DNA of 64,000 nt, taken from contig WHTJ01000001.1 of the NCBI GenBank assembly GCA_009377795.1, positions 62,001 through 126,000 on the forward strand, given 5' to 3'. The position numbers were made by a program, and so were the translations under genes. This DNA is from Propionibacteriales bacterium. GTDB lineage: Bacteria; Actinomycetota; Actinomycetes; Propionibacteriales; Nocardioidaceae. Under the pieces are notes generated by a model. That model did no database searches and was not told the origin of the DNA. It saw only the letters and a list, made by a program, of their open reading frames with translations. Shown here piece after piece: positions 52,920 through 61,680 of the stretch (the stretch's first letter is position 1; every line of letters starts with the position of its first letter).

Positions 52920-53284
52920 ATGTCCGCCCCCGCGGAGAACATCACCGGCCGGATCTCCAGGGCCAGGCCGTCGATGCTCGCATCGGGTATCCGCTTCGCC
53001 AGCTCGATGGCGCGTTCCTTGGACTCGACGTCCAGCAGGTAGTAGCCGCCCATGAACTCCTTGGTCTCGGCGAACGGCCCTTCCGTGACCTGTGGCTTGC
53101 GGTCCACCGCGCGGACGACCGTGGACTGGCTCGGGTCGCCCAGGGCATGGGTGCTCAGCATCTCGCCGGACTCGGTGGCCTCGGCGATGAACGCCTGATG
53201 CCCGTCACCGATCGCCTGCTGCTCCTCCTCCGACAGGCTCTCGATGATCGACGGGTTCACCTGCATCAACACTACGTACTTCAC
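52916..53284 (-). CDS. YCII-related DGPF-motif protein, ECF42 partner
   Basis: A 122-residue single-domain protein: MKYVVLMQVNPSIIESLSEEEQQAIGDGHQAFIAEATESG then RKPQVTEGPFAETKEFMGGYYLLDVESKERAIELAKRIPDA. The DGPF motif of the family is here EGPF. YCII proteins are encoded next to ECF42 sigma factors and are thought to modulate them. It precedes the sigma gene in a four-base overlap. Confidence 0.92.
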   Translation of the reverse strand: MKYVVLMQVNPSIIESLSEEEQQAIGDGHQAFIAEATESGEMLSTHALGDPSQSTVVRAVDRKPQVTEGPFAETKEFMGGYYLLDVESKERAIELAKRIPDASIDGLALEIRPVMFSAGADM

Positions 53285-53391
53285 GGCGTACTCCTCTCGA
53301 TGTCAGCGACCGCCGGTTGTCGCGGTCGGACCGTGGTCGGCGCCGCGACCGGATTCTCGACAGTTCCGGGACCAGGATGCCGAACTGATCC

Positions 53392-54345
53392 TCAGGCCGG
53401 CTCGGACTCGTCCCTCTCCGGGGCGAGTCCGAGCACCGGCGGCGCACCGCGGCGTAACGCCGCCCGCCAGCGGGCCCGGTGGTACGCCGCGGGCTTCGTC
53501 TGCTTGACGAAGTCGCGGAGTATCCGTACGAACGCCTCGGGATGATCCTTGTGCGGGAAGTGCCCCGTGTCGGGCAGCACCTCGATCCGCGCCGCCGGCG
53601 CCACCCGCGCGGCGGTCGCCGCGTGGCTCGCCGGGAAGACCGTGTCTTCGTCGCCCCACAGGATGCACAACGGCATGTACTCGGTGAGATAGGCCCGGTC
53701 GGTCATCGTGATGATCTGGCCCCGCCAGTCCACGACCGCCCGCACGACCTGCCGGATGGCCGTCCTCGCCGCCGGGTCGGCGAGGTGGGTGTACACCTCC
53801 GCCACCTCGTCGGCGTCGCGCAGCCGGGGATTGCCGGTCCTCGCGAGCATCCGGAGCGCGGCACGTCCCACCGGACGGAGCGGCGGCACGGTGAGTAGGC
53901 CGAGGGCCAGATCGGCGCCCGGCAGGGTGATCGCCCGGATGAGGGACGACACCTCGCGGCCGAGGCCGCCGGGCGACACCAGGAGCATCCGCTCGGTCCG
54001 CTCGGGGAACTGGTAGGCGAACTGCATGGCCACCCCGCCGCCGAGACTGTGGCCGACCACGGTGGCCCGGTCGATGCCGAGCAGGGTGAGGAGGTCCCGC
54101 ATGCCGTTGGCGTATCCGCCGACGCTGTAGTCGGCTCGGGGTTTGTCCGACCGGCCATGCCCGAGCAGGTCCGGGGCGATGACGGTGAAGTGCCGGGCGA
54201 GCCGCGGGATCACGGGCAGCCAGGTGGTGTGGTCGCAGCCCAGCCCATGCAGAAGGAGCAGCGGCGGGCCCTTACCGGTCTTGACGAAGGCGCGCCGGTG
54301 GCCGTGCACGACCAGGGTCTTGACGTCGTACGCCGCCTCCGCCAT
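53392..54345 (-). CDS. Alpha/beta hydrolase
   Basis: A 317-residue hydrolase: oxyanion LLLLHGLGCDHTTWLP, the nucleophile elbow VVGHSLGGGVAMQ, late Asp (ILWGDEDTVFP) and His (LPDTGHFPHKDH). No signal sequence. Haloalkane dehalogenase/esterase-like fold; substrate unknown. It stands downstream of aceE on the same strand but the hairpin between them suggests separate expression. Confidence 0.9.
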   Translation of the reverse strand: MAEAAYDVKTLVVHGHRRAFVKTGKGPPLLLLHGLGCDHTTWLPVIPRLARHFTVIAPDLLGHGRSDKPRADYSVGGYANGMRDLLTLLGIDRATVVGHSLGGGVAMQFAYQFPERTERMLLVSPGGLGREVSSLIRAITLPGADLALGLLTVPPLRPVGRAALRMLARTGNPRLRDADEVAEVYTHLADPAARTAIRQVVRAVVDWRGQIITMTDRAYLTEYMPLCILWGDEDTVFPASHAATAARVAPAARIEVLPDTGHFPHKDHPEAFVRILRDFVKQTKPAAYHRARWRAALRRGAPPVLGLAPERDESEPA

Positions 54346-54374
54346 CTCCCGATGCTACCGGCCCCGCGTCGACC

Positions 54375-54421
54375 GTGACGTTCGCGACGGACACCCTCGC
54401 GTGTCGCGACGGGAACGTCAC
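54375..54421 (-). terminator. Inverted repeat downstream of aceE
   Basis: GTGACGTTC (54375-54383) pairs with GAACGTCAC (54413-54421), three bases after the aceE stop on the minus strand. The loop contains additional GCGACG/CGTCGC pairing. It probably ends or insulates the aceE transcript. Confidence 0.6.
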
Positions 54422-54423
54422 AC

Positions 54424-57201
54424 TCACCGGGACGGACTACGCGTCGGCGCCCTCCTGGGCGACTCGCGTACCGCGGTCGGATCGTCGATCCGGTAACGCT
54501 CGAGCGCCCCGCCCACCGACTCCGGCTCCACCTCGCCACGCTCGGCCAGTGAGGCGAGCGCGCGGACCACGATGGACTCGGCGTCGACCTTGAAGAACCG
54601 CCGCGCGGCCGGCCTGGTGTCGGCGAACCCGAAGCCGTCGGTTCCCAGCGAGCTCCAGTCGCCGGGGACCCATCGGGCGATCTGGTCGGGCACGCCCCGC
54701 ATGTAGTCGCTGACCGCCACCACCGGTCCTGGGGCATGGTCGAGCTTCCGGGTGACGTACGGCGTGCGCCGGTCCCCACCGGGATGCAGGAGGTTCCACT
54801 CGTCGACGGCGATCGCCTCCCGGGCCAGCTCGTTCCACGACGTCACCGACCACACGTCGGCGGCCACCGACCACTCCTCGGCAAGTATCCGCTGCGCGTC
54901 GAGCGCCCACGGCATCGCCACCCCGGACGCCAGGATCTGGACCCGGGGGACGTGCTGGCCGGTCATATCGGCGTTCGGCCGGAAGAGGTACAGGCCCTTG
55001 AGCAGGCCGTCCACGTCGACGTTCTCGGGTTCGGGCGGCTGCAGCACCGGCTCGTTGTAGACGGTCAGGTAGTAGACGACGTCCTCGCCGTGCGGGTGGT
55101 CGTCGGACGAGGAGTACATCCGGCGCAGCCCGTCCTGCATGATGTGGCTGACCTCGTACGCCCACGCCGGGTCGTAGTGCACCACCGCCGGGTTCGTCGC
55201 CGCGAGCAGCGGCGAGTGGCCGTCGGCGTGCTGGAGACCCTCGCCGGTCAGCGTCGTACGCCCGGCGGTCGCGCCGATCAGGAAGCCACGGGTGAGCTGG
55301 TCGGCCATCGCCCACATGAAGTCGCCGGTGCGCTGGAAGCCGAACATCGAGTAGAAGATGTAGACCGGGACCATGGGTTCGCCATGCGTCGCGTACGACG
55401 TTCCGGCGGCGATCGCCGAGCCCATCGCCCCGGCCTCGCTGATGCCCTCGTGCAGTATCTGGCCCTCGGTGGATTCCTTGTACGCCAGCAGAAGCTTGCG
55501 GTCCACCGACTCGTAGATCTGGCCGTGCGGCGAGTAGACCTTCGCCGTCGGGAACATGGAGTCCATGCCGAACGTGCGCGCCTCGTCCGGCACGATCGGC
55601 ACGATCCGGTGACCGATCTCGGGATCCTTCATCAGGTCGCGGAGCAGCCGGACGAACGCCATCGTGCTGGCGATCTCCTGCTTGCCGGAACCCTGCTTCA
55701 GCTCGGAGTAGACGTCGTCGCCCGGCAGCTTCACCGGTGTCGGGTTCACCCGGCGCTCGGGCATCGGCCCGCCGAGGACCCGGCGCCGCTCGAGCATGTA
55801 GCGGATCTCGTCGTCGTCCGGACCGGGGTGGTAGAAGGGCGCGACGTCGGACTCTTCGATCTGCTGGTCGCTGATCGGCAGGTAGAGGCGGTCCCGGAAC
55901 TTCTTCAGGTCGTCGTTGGTGAGCTTCTTCATCTGGTGGGTGGCGTTCTTGCCCTCGAGCGCCTCGATGGTCCAGCCCTTGATGGTCTTGGCCAGGATGA
56001 CCGTCGGCTGGCCGACGTGCTCGGTGGCCGCCTTGAACGCGGCGTACACCTTCCGGTAGTCGTGGCCGCCGCGCGGCAGCTTGCGCAGCTGCTCGTCGGA
56101 GTAGTCCTCGACCATCTTGCGCAGTCGCGGGTCGCCGCCGAAGAACGTCTCCCGGATGTACTCGCCGGTGTCGACGGAGTAGGTCTGGAACTGCCCGTCC
56201 GGAGTGATGTTCATCTGGTTCACGAGCACGCCGTCGACGTCGCGGGCGAGCAGCTCGTCCCACTCGCGGCCCCAGATGACCTTGATGACGTTCCAGCCGG
56301 CGCCCCGGAAGAACGACTCCAGCTCCTGGATGATCTTGCCGTTCCCGCGCACCGGTCCGTCGAGCTGCTGAAGGTTGCAGTTGATGACGAACGTCAGGTT
56401 GTCGAGCTCCTCGCGTGCGGCCAGCCCGATGGCGCCCAGCGACTCGGGCTCGCCCATCTCGCCGTCGCCCAGGAACGCCCACACCCGCTGCTGGGATGTG
56501 TCCTTGATGCCGCGGTTCTTCAGGTAGTGGTTGAACCGGGCCTGGTAGATGGCGTTGATCGCGGTGAGCCCCATCGAGACGGTGGGGAACTCCCAGAAGT
56601 CCGGCATCAGCCTCGGATGCGGGTACGACGACAGGCCCCGGCCGACGCCGTGCGAGACCTCCTGCCGGAACGCGGAGAGCTGTTCCTCGGTGAGCCGTCC
56701 CTCGAGGAACGCGCGGGCGTAGATGCCGGGAGAGGCGTGCCCCTGAATGAACACCTGGTCGCCGCCTCCGGTGTGGTTCTTGCCGCGGAAGAAGTGGTTG
56801 AAGCCGACCTCGTACAGGCTGGCGGCGGACTGGTACGTCGCGATGTGGCCGCCGACCCCGAGGCCGGGGCGGTTGGCACGCGACACCATCACCGCGGCGT
56901 TCCAGCGGATGTAGGCGCGGATCCGGCGCTCGATGTCCTCGTCGCCGGGGAACCACGGCTCCTTCTCCGGCGGGACCGTGTTGATGTAGTCGGTGCTGCG
57001 GAGCGGGGGTACGCCGACGTGGCTCTCCCGCGAACGCTCGAGCAGTTTCAGCATGACGTAACGCGCCCGAGCCCGGCCCCGGGAGTCGAGCAGCGCGTCA
57101 AGGGAGTCCAGCCACTCCTGAGTCTCCTCGGGATCGATGTCCGGGAGCTGGGTGGGCATGCCTTCGTGGATGACAGCGGGTCGCGCAGGTACTCCAGACA
57201 T
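54424..57201 (-). CDS. aceE: Pyruvate dehydrogenase E1 component (homodimeric)
   Basis: A 925-residue thiamine-diphosphate enzyme that decarboxylates pyruvate for the pyruvate dehydrogenase complex. Typical AceE features: N-terminal [32 protein letters not shown], the TPP motif [10 protein letters not shown]...[33 protein letters not shown] (regions [10 protein letters not shown] and [14 protein letters not shown]), [21 protein letters not shown], and [12 protein letters not shown]. Length and order are normal. It is divergent from DUF3052. Likely a main route into acetyl-CoA for the fatty acid genes at 41593-48986. Confidence 0.97.
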   Translation of the reverse strand: MSGVPARPAVIHEGMPTQLPDIDPEETQEWLDSLDALLDSRGRARARYVMLKLLERSRESHVGVPPLRSTDYINTVPPEKEPWFPGDEDIERRIRAYIRWNAAVMVSRANRPGLGVGGHIATYQSAASLYEVGFNHFFRGKNHTGGGDQVFIQGHASPGIYARAFLEGRLTEEQLSAFRQEVSHGVGRGLSSYPHPRLMPDFWEFPTVSMGLTAINAIYQARFNHYLKNRGIKDTSQQRVWAFLGDGEMGEPESLGAIGLAAREELDNLTFVINCNLQQLDGPVRGNGKIIQELESFFRGAGWNVIKVIWGREWDELLARDVDGVLVNQMNITPDGQFQTYSVDTGEYIRETFFGGDPRLRKMVEDYSDEQLRKLPRGGHDYRKVYAAFKAATEHVGQPTVILAKTIKGWTIEALEGKNATHQMKKLTNDDLKKFRDRLYLPISDQQIEESDVAPFYHPGPDDDEIRYMLERRRVLGGPMPERRVNPTPVKLPGDDVYSELKQGSGKQEIASTMAFVRLLRDLMKDPEIGHRIVPIVPDEARTFGMDSMFPTAKVYSPHGQIYESVDRKLLLAYKESTEGQILHEGISEAGAMGSAIAAGTSYATHGEPMVPVYIFYSMFGFQRTGDFMWAMADQLTRGFLIGATAGRTTLTGEGLQHADGHSPLLAATNPAVVHYDPAWAYEVSHIMQDGLRRMYSSSDDHPHGEDVVYYLTVYNEPVLQPPEPENVDVDGLLKGLYLFRPNADMTGQHVPRVQILASGVAMPWALDAQRILAEEWSVAADVWSVTSWNELAREAIAVDEWNLLHPGGDRRTPYVTRKLDHAPGPVVAVSDYMRGVPDQIARWVPGDWSSLGTDGFGFADTRPAARRFFKVDAESIVVRALASLAERGEVEPESVGGALERYRIDDPTAVRESPRRAPTRSPSR

Positions 57202-57458
57202 GCACTCATCCTTCCACGCGAACCCAGGACGCTCACCCCCTGCAGTCCGGTAGCGCCTGCGAGGTCGGGAGGACCGGCCGGACCGCCGGCCCGTGAGTTG
57301 TTCGGTCGAGGGTCAGGACACTTCGGGTATATCGACCTGCTCGCCACTTGCGCGCGGCGGTCTGGCAGGGTGAACTACCCAGCAGTTATCTTGCGTCCTG
57401 CAGGCTGTGGCCGTCGGCTTCGTCCTGCAGGGACGTCATGGAGGAAGGGAGGCGCCGG

Positions 57459-57893
57459 GTGAGTGCGACCGCGGGCGACGCGGGCAGGCAGCAGGGACCT
57501 GTGGCCCGGCTGGGATTCCAGCCCGGGTCGGTAGTGCAGGAGCTCGGGTGGGACGAGGACGTCGACAACGACCTGCGCAAGGAGATCGAGTCCATCATCG
57601 GTTCGCCGCTGGTGGACGAGGAGCACGGAGACGTGGTCGATGCCGTCGTCCTGTGGTGGCGGGACGACCAGGGTGACCTGGTCGACGCCTTGGTCGACGC
57701 TCTGACCGATCTCGCCGACGGAGGCACGGTCCATCTGTTCAGTCCCAAGGTCGGCCGGGAAGGACATGTGGATCCCGCCGACATCGCCGACGCGGCGCCG
57801 ACGGCCGGGCTGGCCACCACCACGACGCTCGCGCTGGGCGACATGTGGGGTGCGACGAAGCTGGTCGCGCCCAAGTCACAGCCGCGCCGCTGA
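57459..57893 (+). CDS. DUF3052 protein
   Basis: A 144-residue cytoplasmic protein: LGFQPGSVVQELGWDEDVDNDLRKEIESIIGSPLVDEEHGDVVDAVVLWWRDDQGDL ... GGTVHLFSPKVGREGHVDPADIADAAPTAGLATTTTLALGDMWGATKLVAPK. This matches DUF3052, conserved beside aceE and ahpE in actinobacteria; function unknown. GTG 57459 follows GGGAGG. It is divergent from aceE and overlaps none. Four bases separate it from the next gene's start region. Confidence 0.88.
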   Translation: MSATAGDAGRQQGPVARLGFQPGSVVQELGWDEDVDNDLRKEIESIIGSPLVDEEHGDVVDAVVLWWRDDQGDLVDALVDALTDLADGGTVHLFSPKVGREGHVDPADIADAAPTAGLATTTTLALGDMWGATKLVAPKSQPRR

Positions 57894-57894
57894 G

Positions 57895-59520
57895 ATGCGA
57901 AGCGTTCTCCCGGTCACCCTGGGCACCAAGCTCAAGCAGGCGCCGAGAGGCGCGGCCGCGCTCGCGGCGACCGGGATCGTCCGTCCGTACCGACCGTCCC
58001 AGCTGGTCCGGATCGGCCGCGACCTTCTCCGCTGGGGAACCGGACCAGCCGGCGGCTACCTCTCGCTCGCGGATCGTTTTCCCGACGAGGTCGGCCTGAT
58101 CGACGACCTGGGCAGTCTGACGTTCGGCGAGGTCAACGACCGCAGCAACGCGCTCGCGCACTCGCTGGCGCGGCGCGGTGTGCACGCCGGGGACCGGGTG
58201 GCGGTGATGTGCCGCAACCATCGCTGGTTCATCGAGACCGCGCTGGCGCTCGCCAAGCTCGGTGCGGACGCGCTCTACCTCAACACCGCGTTCTCCGGGC
58301 CGCAGCTCGCGGATGTGCTGGCGCGGGAGAAGCCCACGGCGCTGGTCTACGACGAGGAGTTCGCTGGTGTCGTCGAACCCGCGTGCGGCGACGACGTGCA
58401 GCCGATTCTGGCGTGGTCGGACGGCGATGTGTCCGGTCCGACCGTGGAGCGGCTGATCGGGGACGGCGACCCCGGGCCACGCCCCGTGCCGGATCGTGCG
58501 GGCAGCTCGATCATCCTCACCTCGGGGACCACCGGGACCCCCAAGGGCGCGCCTCGAGGTGCTGGCAACGTCGGCGCTGCGGCCGCACTGCTGTCGGCCA
58601 TCCCCCTGAAGCATCGCTGGACATGTCACATCGCGGTTCCGCTGTTCCACACCTGGGGCTGGGCGCACTTCCAGCTCGGTCTGCTGCTCGGCTCGACCCT
58701 GGTGCTGCGCCGGCACTTCGACCCGGAGGACTGCCTGGCGACGGTGGAGCACCACCGGTGCGACTCGCTCGCCGTGGTGCCGGTGATGTTGCAGCGCATG
58801 CTGCGGTTGCCCGAGGAGGTGCGTTCGTCGTACTCGCTGCGCACGCTCAAGGCGGTCGTCTCCAGCGGCTCGGCACTTCCCGGCGCTCTCGCGCTCGAGT
58901 GGATGGACGCCGCCGGGGACACCCTCTACAACGTCTATGGCTCGACCGAGTGCGCATGGGCGACGATCGCCGCTCCGGCCGACCTGCGGGCGGCTCCCGG
59001 CACGGCGGGACGGCCGCCGATCGGCACCGAGGTCCGGCTGTACGACGACCACGACCGGCCGGCACCGGCCGGGGCGTCCGGCCGGATATTCGTGTCCAAC
59101 TCGATGTTGTTCGAGGGCTACACCGGTGGCGACAGCAAGGACACCCTCGGCCACTTGATGGCGACCGGCGACGTGGGCCGGTTCGACGACGAGGGGCGGC
59201 TGTTCGTCGAGGGTCGGGACGACGAGATGATCGTGTCCGGCGCCGAGAACGTTTTTCCTGCCGAGGTTGAGGATTGTCTGGTCATGCATCCGGATGTGGT
59301 CGAGGCCGCGGCGGTCGGCGTACCCGACGAGGAGTTCGGCCAGCGACTGCGTGCGTACGTCGTACTCCGTGAACCGCGGGCCGCCGGCGAGGACGAGCTG
59401 AAGGACTATGTGAAGGAGCACCTGGCCCGCTTCAAGGTGCCGCGGGAGATCAGGTTCGTCGAGGAGCTACCGCGGAACCCGACCGGCAAGGTGCTGAAGC
59501 GGAAACTGGACGCGAGCTGA
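57895..59520 (+). CDS. Acyl-CoA synthetase (AMP-forming)
   Basis: A 541-residue ANL-superfamily enzyme that activates a carboxylic acid with ATP and CoA. The AMP-binding signature is SSIILTSGTTGTPKGAPRG; NVYGSTECAW, the TGDVGRFDDEG Asp, the DDEMIVSGAENVFPAEVEDCL region and C-terminal PRNPTGKVLKRKL (catalytic Lys) follow. Resembles FadD-type medium/long-chain synthetases. ATG 57895 begins two bases after the DUF3052 stop, so cotranscription is expected. Confidence 0.95.
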   Translation: MRSVLPVTLGTKLKQAPRGAAALAATGIVRPYRPSQLVRIGRDLLRWGTGPAGGYLSLADRFPDEVGLIDDLGSLTFGEVNDRSNALAHSLARRGVHAGDRVAVMCRNHRWFIETALALAKLGADALYLNTAFSGPQLADVLAREKPTALVYDEEFAGVVEPACGDDVQPILAWSDGDVSGPTVERLIGDGDPGPRPVPDRAGSSIILTSGTTGTPKGAPRGAGNVGAAAALLSAIPLKHRWTCHIAVPLFHTWGWAHFQLGLLLGSTLVLRRHFDPEDCLATVEHHRCDSLAVVPVMLQRMLRLPEEVRSSYSLRTLKAVVSSGSALPGALALEWMDAAGDTLYNVYGSTECAWATIAAPADLRAAPGTAGRPPIGTEVRLYDDHDRPAPAGASGRIFVSNSMLFEGYTGGDSKDTLGHLMATGDVGRFDDEGRLFVEGRDDEMIVSGAENVFPAEVEDCLVMHPDVVEAAAVGVPDEEFGQRLRAYVVLREPRAAGEDELKDYVKEHLARFKVPREIRFVEELPRNPTGKVLKRKLDAS

Positions 59521-59531
59521 GGAGCGGTCGG

Positions 59532-59996
59532 ATGCCGATCGAGGTGGGTGCTCGAGCGCCCGAGTTCACCCTGAAGGATCAGCACGGGCAGGAGGTCTCG
59601 CTGGCCGACTTCAGGGGCGGCAAGAACGTCCTGCTGGTGTTCTATCCCGCGTCGTTCACCGGCGTGTGCACACACGAGCTGGCGGAGCTCCAGGCCGCGT
59701 TGCCGACGCTGCGGACCGACCGGAGCGAGCTGCTCGCGGTGTCTTGCGACTCGATGTTCACCCAGCGGGTCTTCGCCGACCAGGAGGGGCTGGAGTTCCC
59801 GGTGCTCAGCGACTTCTGGCCGCATGGTGCGGTGGCGTCGGCGTACGGGGTCCTCGACGAGGCCATGGGGGTGGCGCGTCGAGGGACGTTCGTCATCGAC
59901 CGGGAGGGTGTCGTGCGGTGGCAGGTCGTCAACCAGATCCGCGAGCCTCGTACGCTCAGTGATTACCAGGATGTGCTGAGTGACATTGAGGCGTAA
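59532..59996 (+). CDS. ahpE: Peroxiredoxin (AhpE-like)
   Basis: A 154-residue thiol peroxidase with the peroxidatic Cys in YPASFTGVCTHELAEL and the AhpE-like C-terminal half VLSDFWPHGAVASAYGVLDEAMGVARRGTFVIDREGVVRW. A second Cys in LAVSCDSMFT may resolve the disulfide, unlike the 1-Cys Mycobacterium AhpE. It detoxifies hydroperoxides, matching its place beside metabolic genes. Cotranscription with the synthetase is likely (11-base gap). Confidence 0.94.
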   Translation: MPIEVGARAPEFTLKDQHGQEVSLADFRGGKNVLLVFYPASFTGVCTHELAELQAALPTLRTDRSELLAVSCDSMFTQRVFADQEGLEFPVLSDFWPHGAVASAYGVLDEAMGVARRGTFVIDREGVVRWQVVNQIREPRTLSDYQDVLSDIEA

Positions 59997-60067
59997 AGCC
60001 AAGAAAAGTCGCACAAATTTCGGGCGCGGCTCTGTAAATTTCGGCCGGCTTCAGCTTCCATTGTCGT

Positions 60068-60101
60068 GTGGCCGCCGGCGACCCGAGACGCCGGCGGCCA
60101 C
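60068..60101 (+). terminator. Strong hairpin terminator after ahpE
   Basis: GTGGCCGCCGGCG (60068-60080) and CGCCGGCGGCCAC (60089-60101) form a 13-base perfect stem with an 8-base loop, followed by CTTTAGTTC. It lies 72 bases after the ahpE stop and probably ends the DUF3052-synthetase-ahpE transcript. The rest of 59997-60262 is empty of genes. Confidence 0.8.
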
Positions 60102-60262
60102 CTTTAGTTCTACCGGACCCGGCGGACGCCACGGAACGGCCCACAACCTGACCTCCAGGGCGGCCGTCGTCGTCCCCGCCCATGACACCGGCGGCCCACG
60201 ACGGCAGCGGGCTCCGGTTTGGTCGGAGCGAACGCCCGCCGGGTAGTCTGTGCCGTTGCTTG

Positions 60263-60334
60263 GGGCGCATAGCTCAGTGGTAGAGCACCTCGCTTACAAC
60301 GAGGGAGTCACAGGTTCAATCCCTGTTGCGCCCA
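60263..60334 (+). tRNA. tRNA-Val (anticodon TAC), integration site
   Basis: Acceptor GGGCGCA (60263-60269) pairs with TGCGCCC (60327-60333), discriminator A. D-arm TAGCTCAGTGGTAGAGCA, anticodon stem CCTCG/CGAGG with loop CTTACAA (TAC), T-arm CACAGGTTCAATCCCTGTT. CCA is not encoded. The integrase gene ends 19 bases beyond it, so the 3' end is the probable attB half. Confidence 0.96.
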
Positions 60335-60352
60335 CTCCCACGTCCTCGCAGG

Positions 60353-61492
60353 TCAGGGCACTATTGCTAGCTCACCAGCCGATCCTTCGTCGTCCTCGTC
60401 GTCGTTCTGTGCCCCCGTGGTGCCCCCAAGGCGCTTGGCTGCCTCCCATAGGTTGTGGTCGACCAGGTGCCCGTAGAGGTCCATCGTCATGGCCGCAGAC
60501 GCATGGCCGAGGATTCGCTGCACCACCTTCGGGTCGGCACCGGCAGCCAGCCACAGCGACGCACACGTGTGCCTGAGATCGTGCACGCGGAACTTCTTTC
60601 GGCCAATGGACGTGACTGCCGCCGACCAACCGACAGACCGCTTCCAGTTGCGCTCACTCAGCGGACCACCCCTCGGAGCAGGGAACACCCAATCGTGAGA
60701 CGCCTTCCCCTCGGCCCACCGGTCGAGGATCGGCACCAGCTCGTCAACGAGCGGGACCGTGCGTGCGCGTTTGCCCTTCAACGTGTCGATGAACAGTGCG
60801 GCATCGGACGTGCTAGCCAGCATCGCACGCTGGAGCCGAAGGCCAGGGCCAGGCACTGACACCCGATCGCCTACTTGCAGTCCGGCCAGCTCGCCCCACC
60901 GAAGACCGGCGAGGCCGAGCACGAGGACGAGCTCGGCGTACAGCCCCTTGCATGCCTCCGCGAGGTCGTGGAGTTCCTGACGAGTCAGGTACTGGCCTTC
61001 ACGGCGCACCGAACCCTTGGTTGGCGGTTTCACATCAGCAGCAGGGTTGATTCGGATACGTCCATCAGCGACGGCGTACTCCACGACCGAGCGGAGCACT
61101 TGCAGGTATCGGGCAGCGGTGGAAGGTGCAAGCCCCGAGGCAACCAGCCCGCCGACCCAGGTCGCTACCTGGGCGGTCGTGATGGAGGCGACCGGCGAGT
61201 TTCCGAATCGCGGCGAGATGTGGACGCGCCACACCATGCGTTCATTCTCCTGGGTCTTTCGCTTGACCGAGCTGCGAGAGGCCATCCAATCGGCAGCAAC
61301 TGCCGAAAGAGGAACACGACCACGCTTCGGGTCGGTCCACTCACCCAGCCGAAGCCTCCTGGTCTGGTCCTGCTCCCAGGCCACAGCGTCGGCCTTGCGG
61401 TCGAACACCTTTGTTGCGACCTCCCGCCCGTGGGACTTGACGCGTGCGCGGTAGCGGACCTTGCCGTTGCGTTCGTAGCGCTGGACGCTCAT
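60353..61492 (-). CDS. int: Tyrosine recombinase (AICE integrase)
   Basis: A 379-residue site-specific recombinase. The catalytic residues are visible: Arg in GLRWGELAGL, Lys before the RTVPLVDEL strand (TLKGKRARTV), His-x-x-Arg in VHDLRHTCAS, the second His in ILGHASAAMT and the Tyr in DLYGHL. The N-terminal SAM-like DNA-binding part (AVAADWMASRSSVKRKTQENE) precedes it. It lies directly next to tRNA-Val, the standard att geometry. ATG at 61492 overlaps the xis stop by one base (TGATG). Confidence 0.96.
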   Translation of the reverse strand: MSVQRYERNGKVRYRARVKSHGREVATKVFDRKADAVAWEQDQTRRLRLGEWTDPKRGRVPLSAVAADWMASRSSVKRKTQENERMVWRVHISPRFGNSPVASITTAQVATWVGGLVASGLAPSTAARYLQVLRSVVEYAVADGRIRINPAADVKPPTKGSVRREGQYLTRQELHDLAEACKGLYAELVLVLGLAGLRWGELAGLQVGDRVSVPGPGLRLQRAMLASTSDAALFIDTLKGKRARTVPLVDELVPILDRWAEGKASHDWVFPAPRGGPLSERNWKRSVGWSAAVTSIGRKKFRVHDLRHTCASLWLAAGADPKVVQRILGHASAAMTMDLYGHLVDHNLWEAAKRLGGTTGAQNDDEDDEGSAGELAIVP

Positions 61493-61680
61493 CAGGCAAC
61501 CTCCTTCTCTCGGTTTGCTCGCACCCAGGCCACGAGGTCATGGGCGTCCCACACAAGACGTCGCCCAACCTTGATCGCGGGAGCGAATCGGCCCTCCTGC
61601 CGGAGCCATCGGATCGTCAGCACGGGCACGCGCAGCCTTTCAGCCACTTCCTCGATAGTCAGTAGCTCCATGTCATCCAT
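61492..61680 (-). CDS. xis: Excisionase (MerR-like HTH)
   Basis: A 62-residue winged helix: LTIEEVAERLRVPVLTIRWLRQEGRFAPAIKVGRRLVWDAHDLVAWVRAN, the DNA-binding excisionase pattern. It bends att DNA and directs the integrase toward excision. The ATG at 61680 (alternatives 61671 and 61698) overlaps the RepSA 3' end by a few bases. Its stop overlaps int. Confidence 0.92.
   Translation of the reverse strand: MDDMELLTIEEVAERLRVPVLTIRWLRQEGRFAPAIKVGRRLVWDAHDLVAWVRANREKEVA

Noticed and set aside
54736-57462. A 900-codon open frame on the plus strand opposite aceE
   Set aside because: Shadow of aceE; low-complexity valine/arginine composition and no motif. The minus-strand frame is unmistakable AceE.
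60335-60352. Exact attL core beside tRNA-Val
   Set aside because: The right-hand att copy lies outside the window, so the core length cannot be determined.
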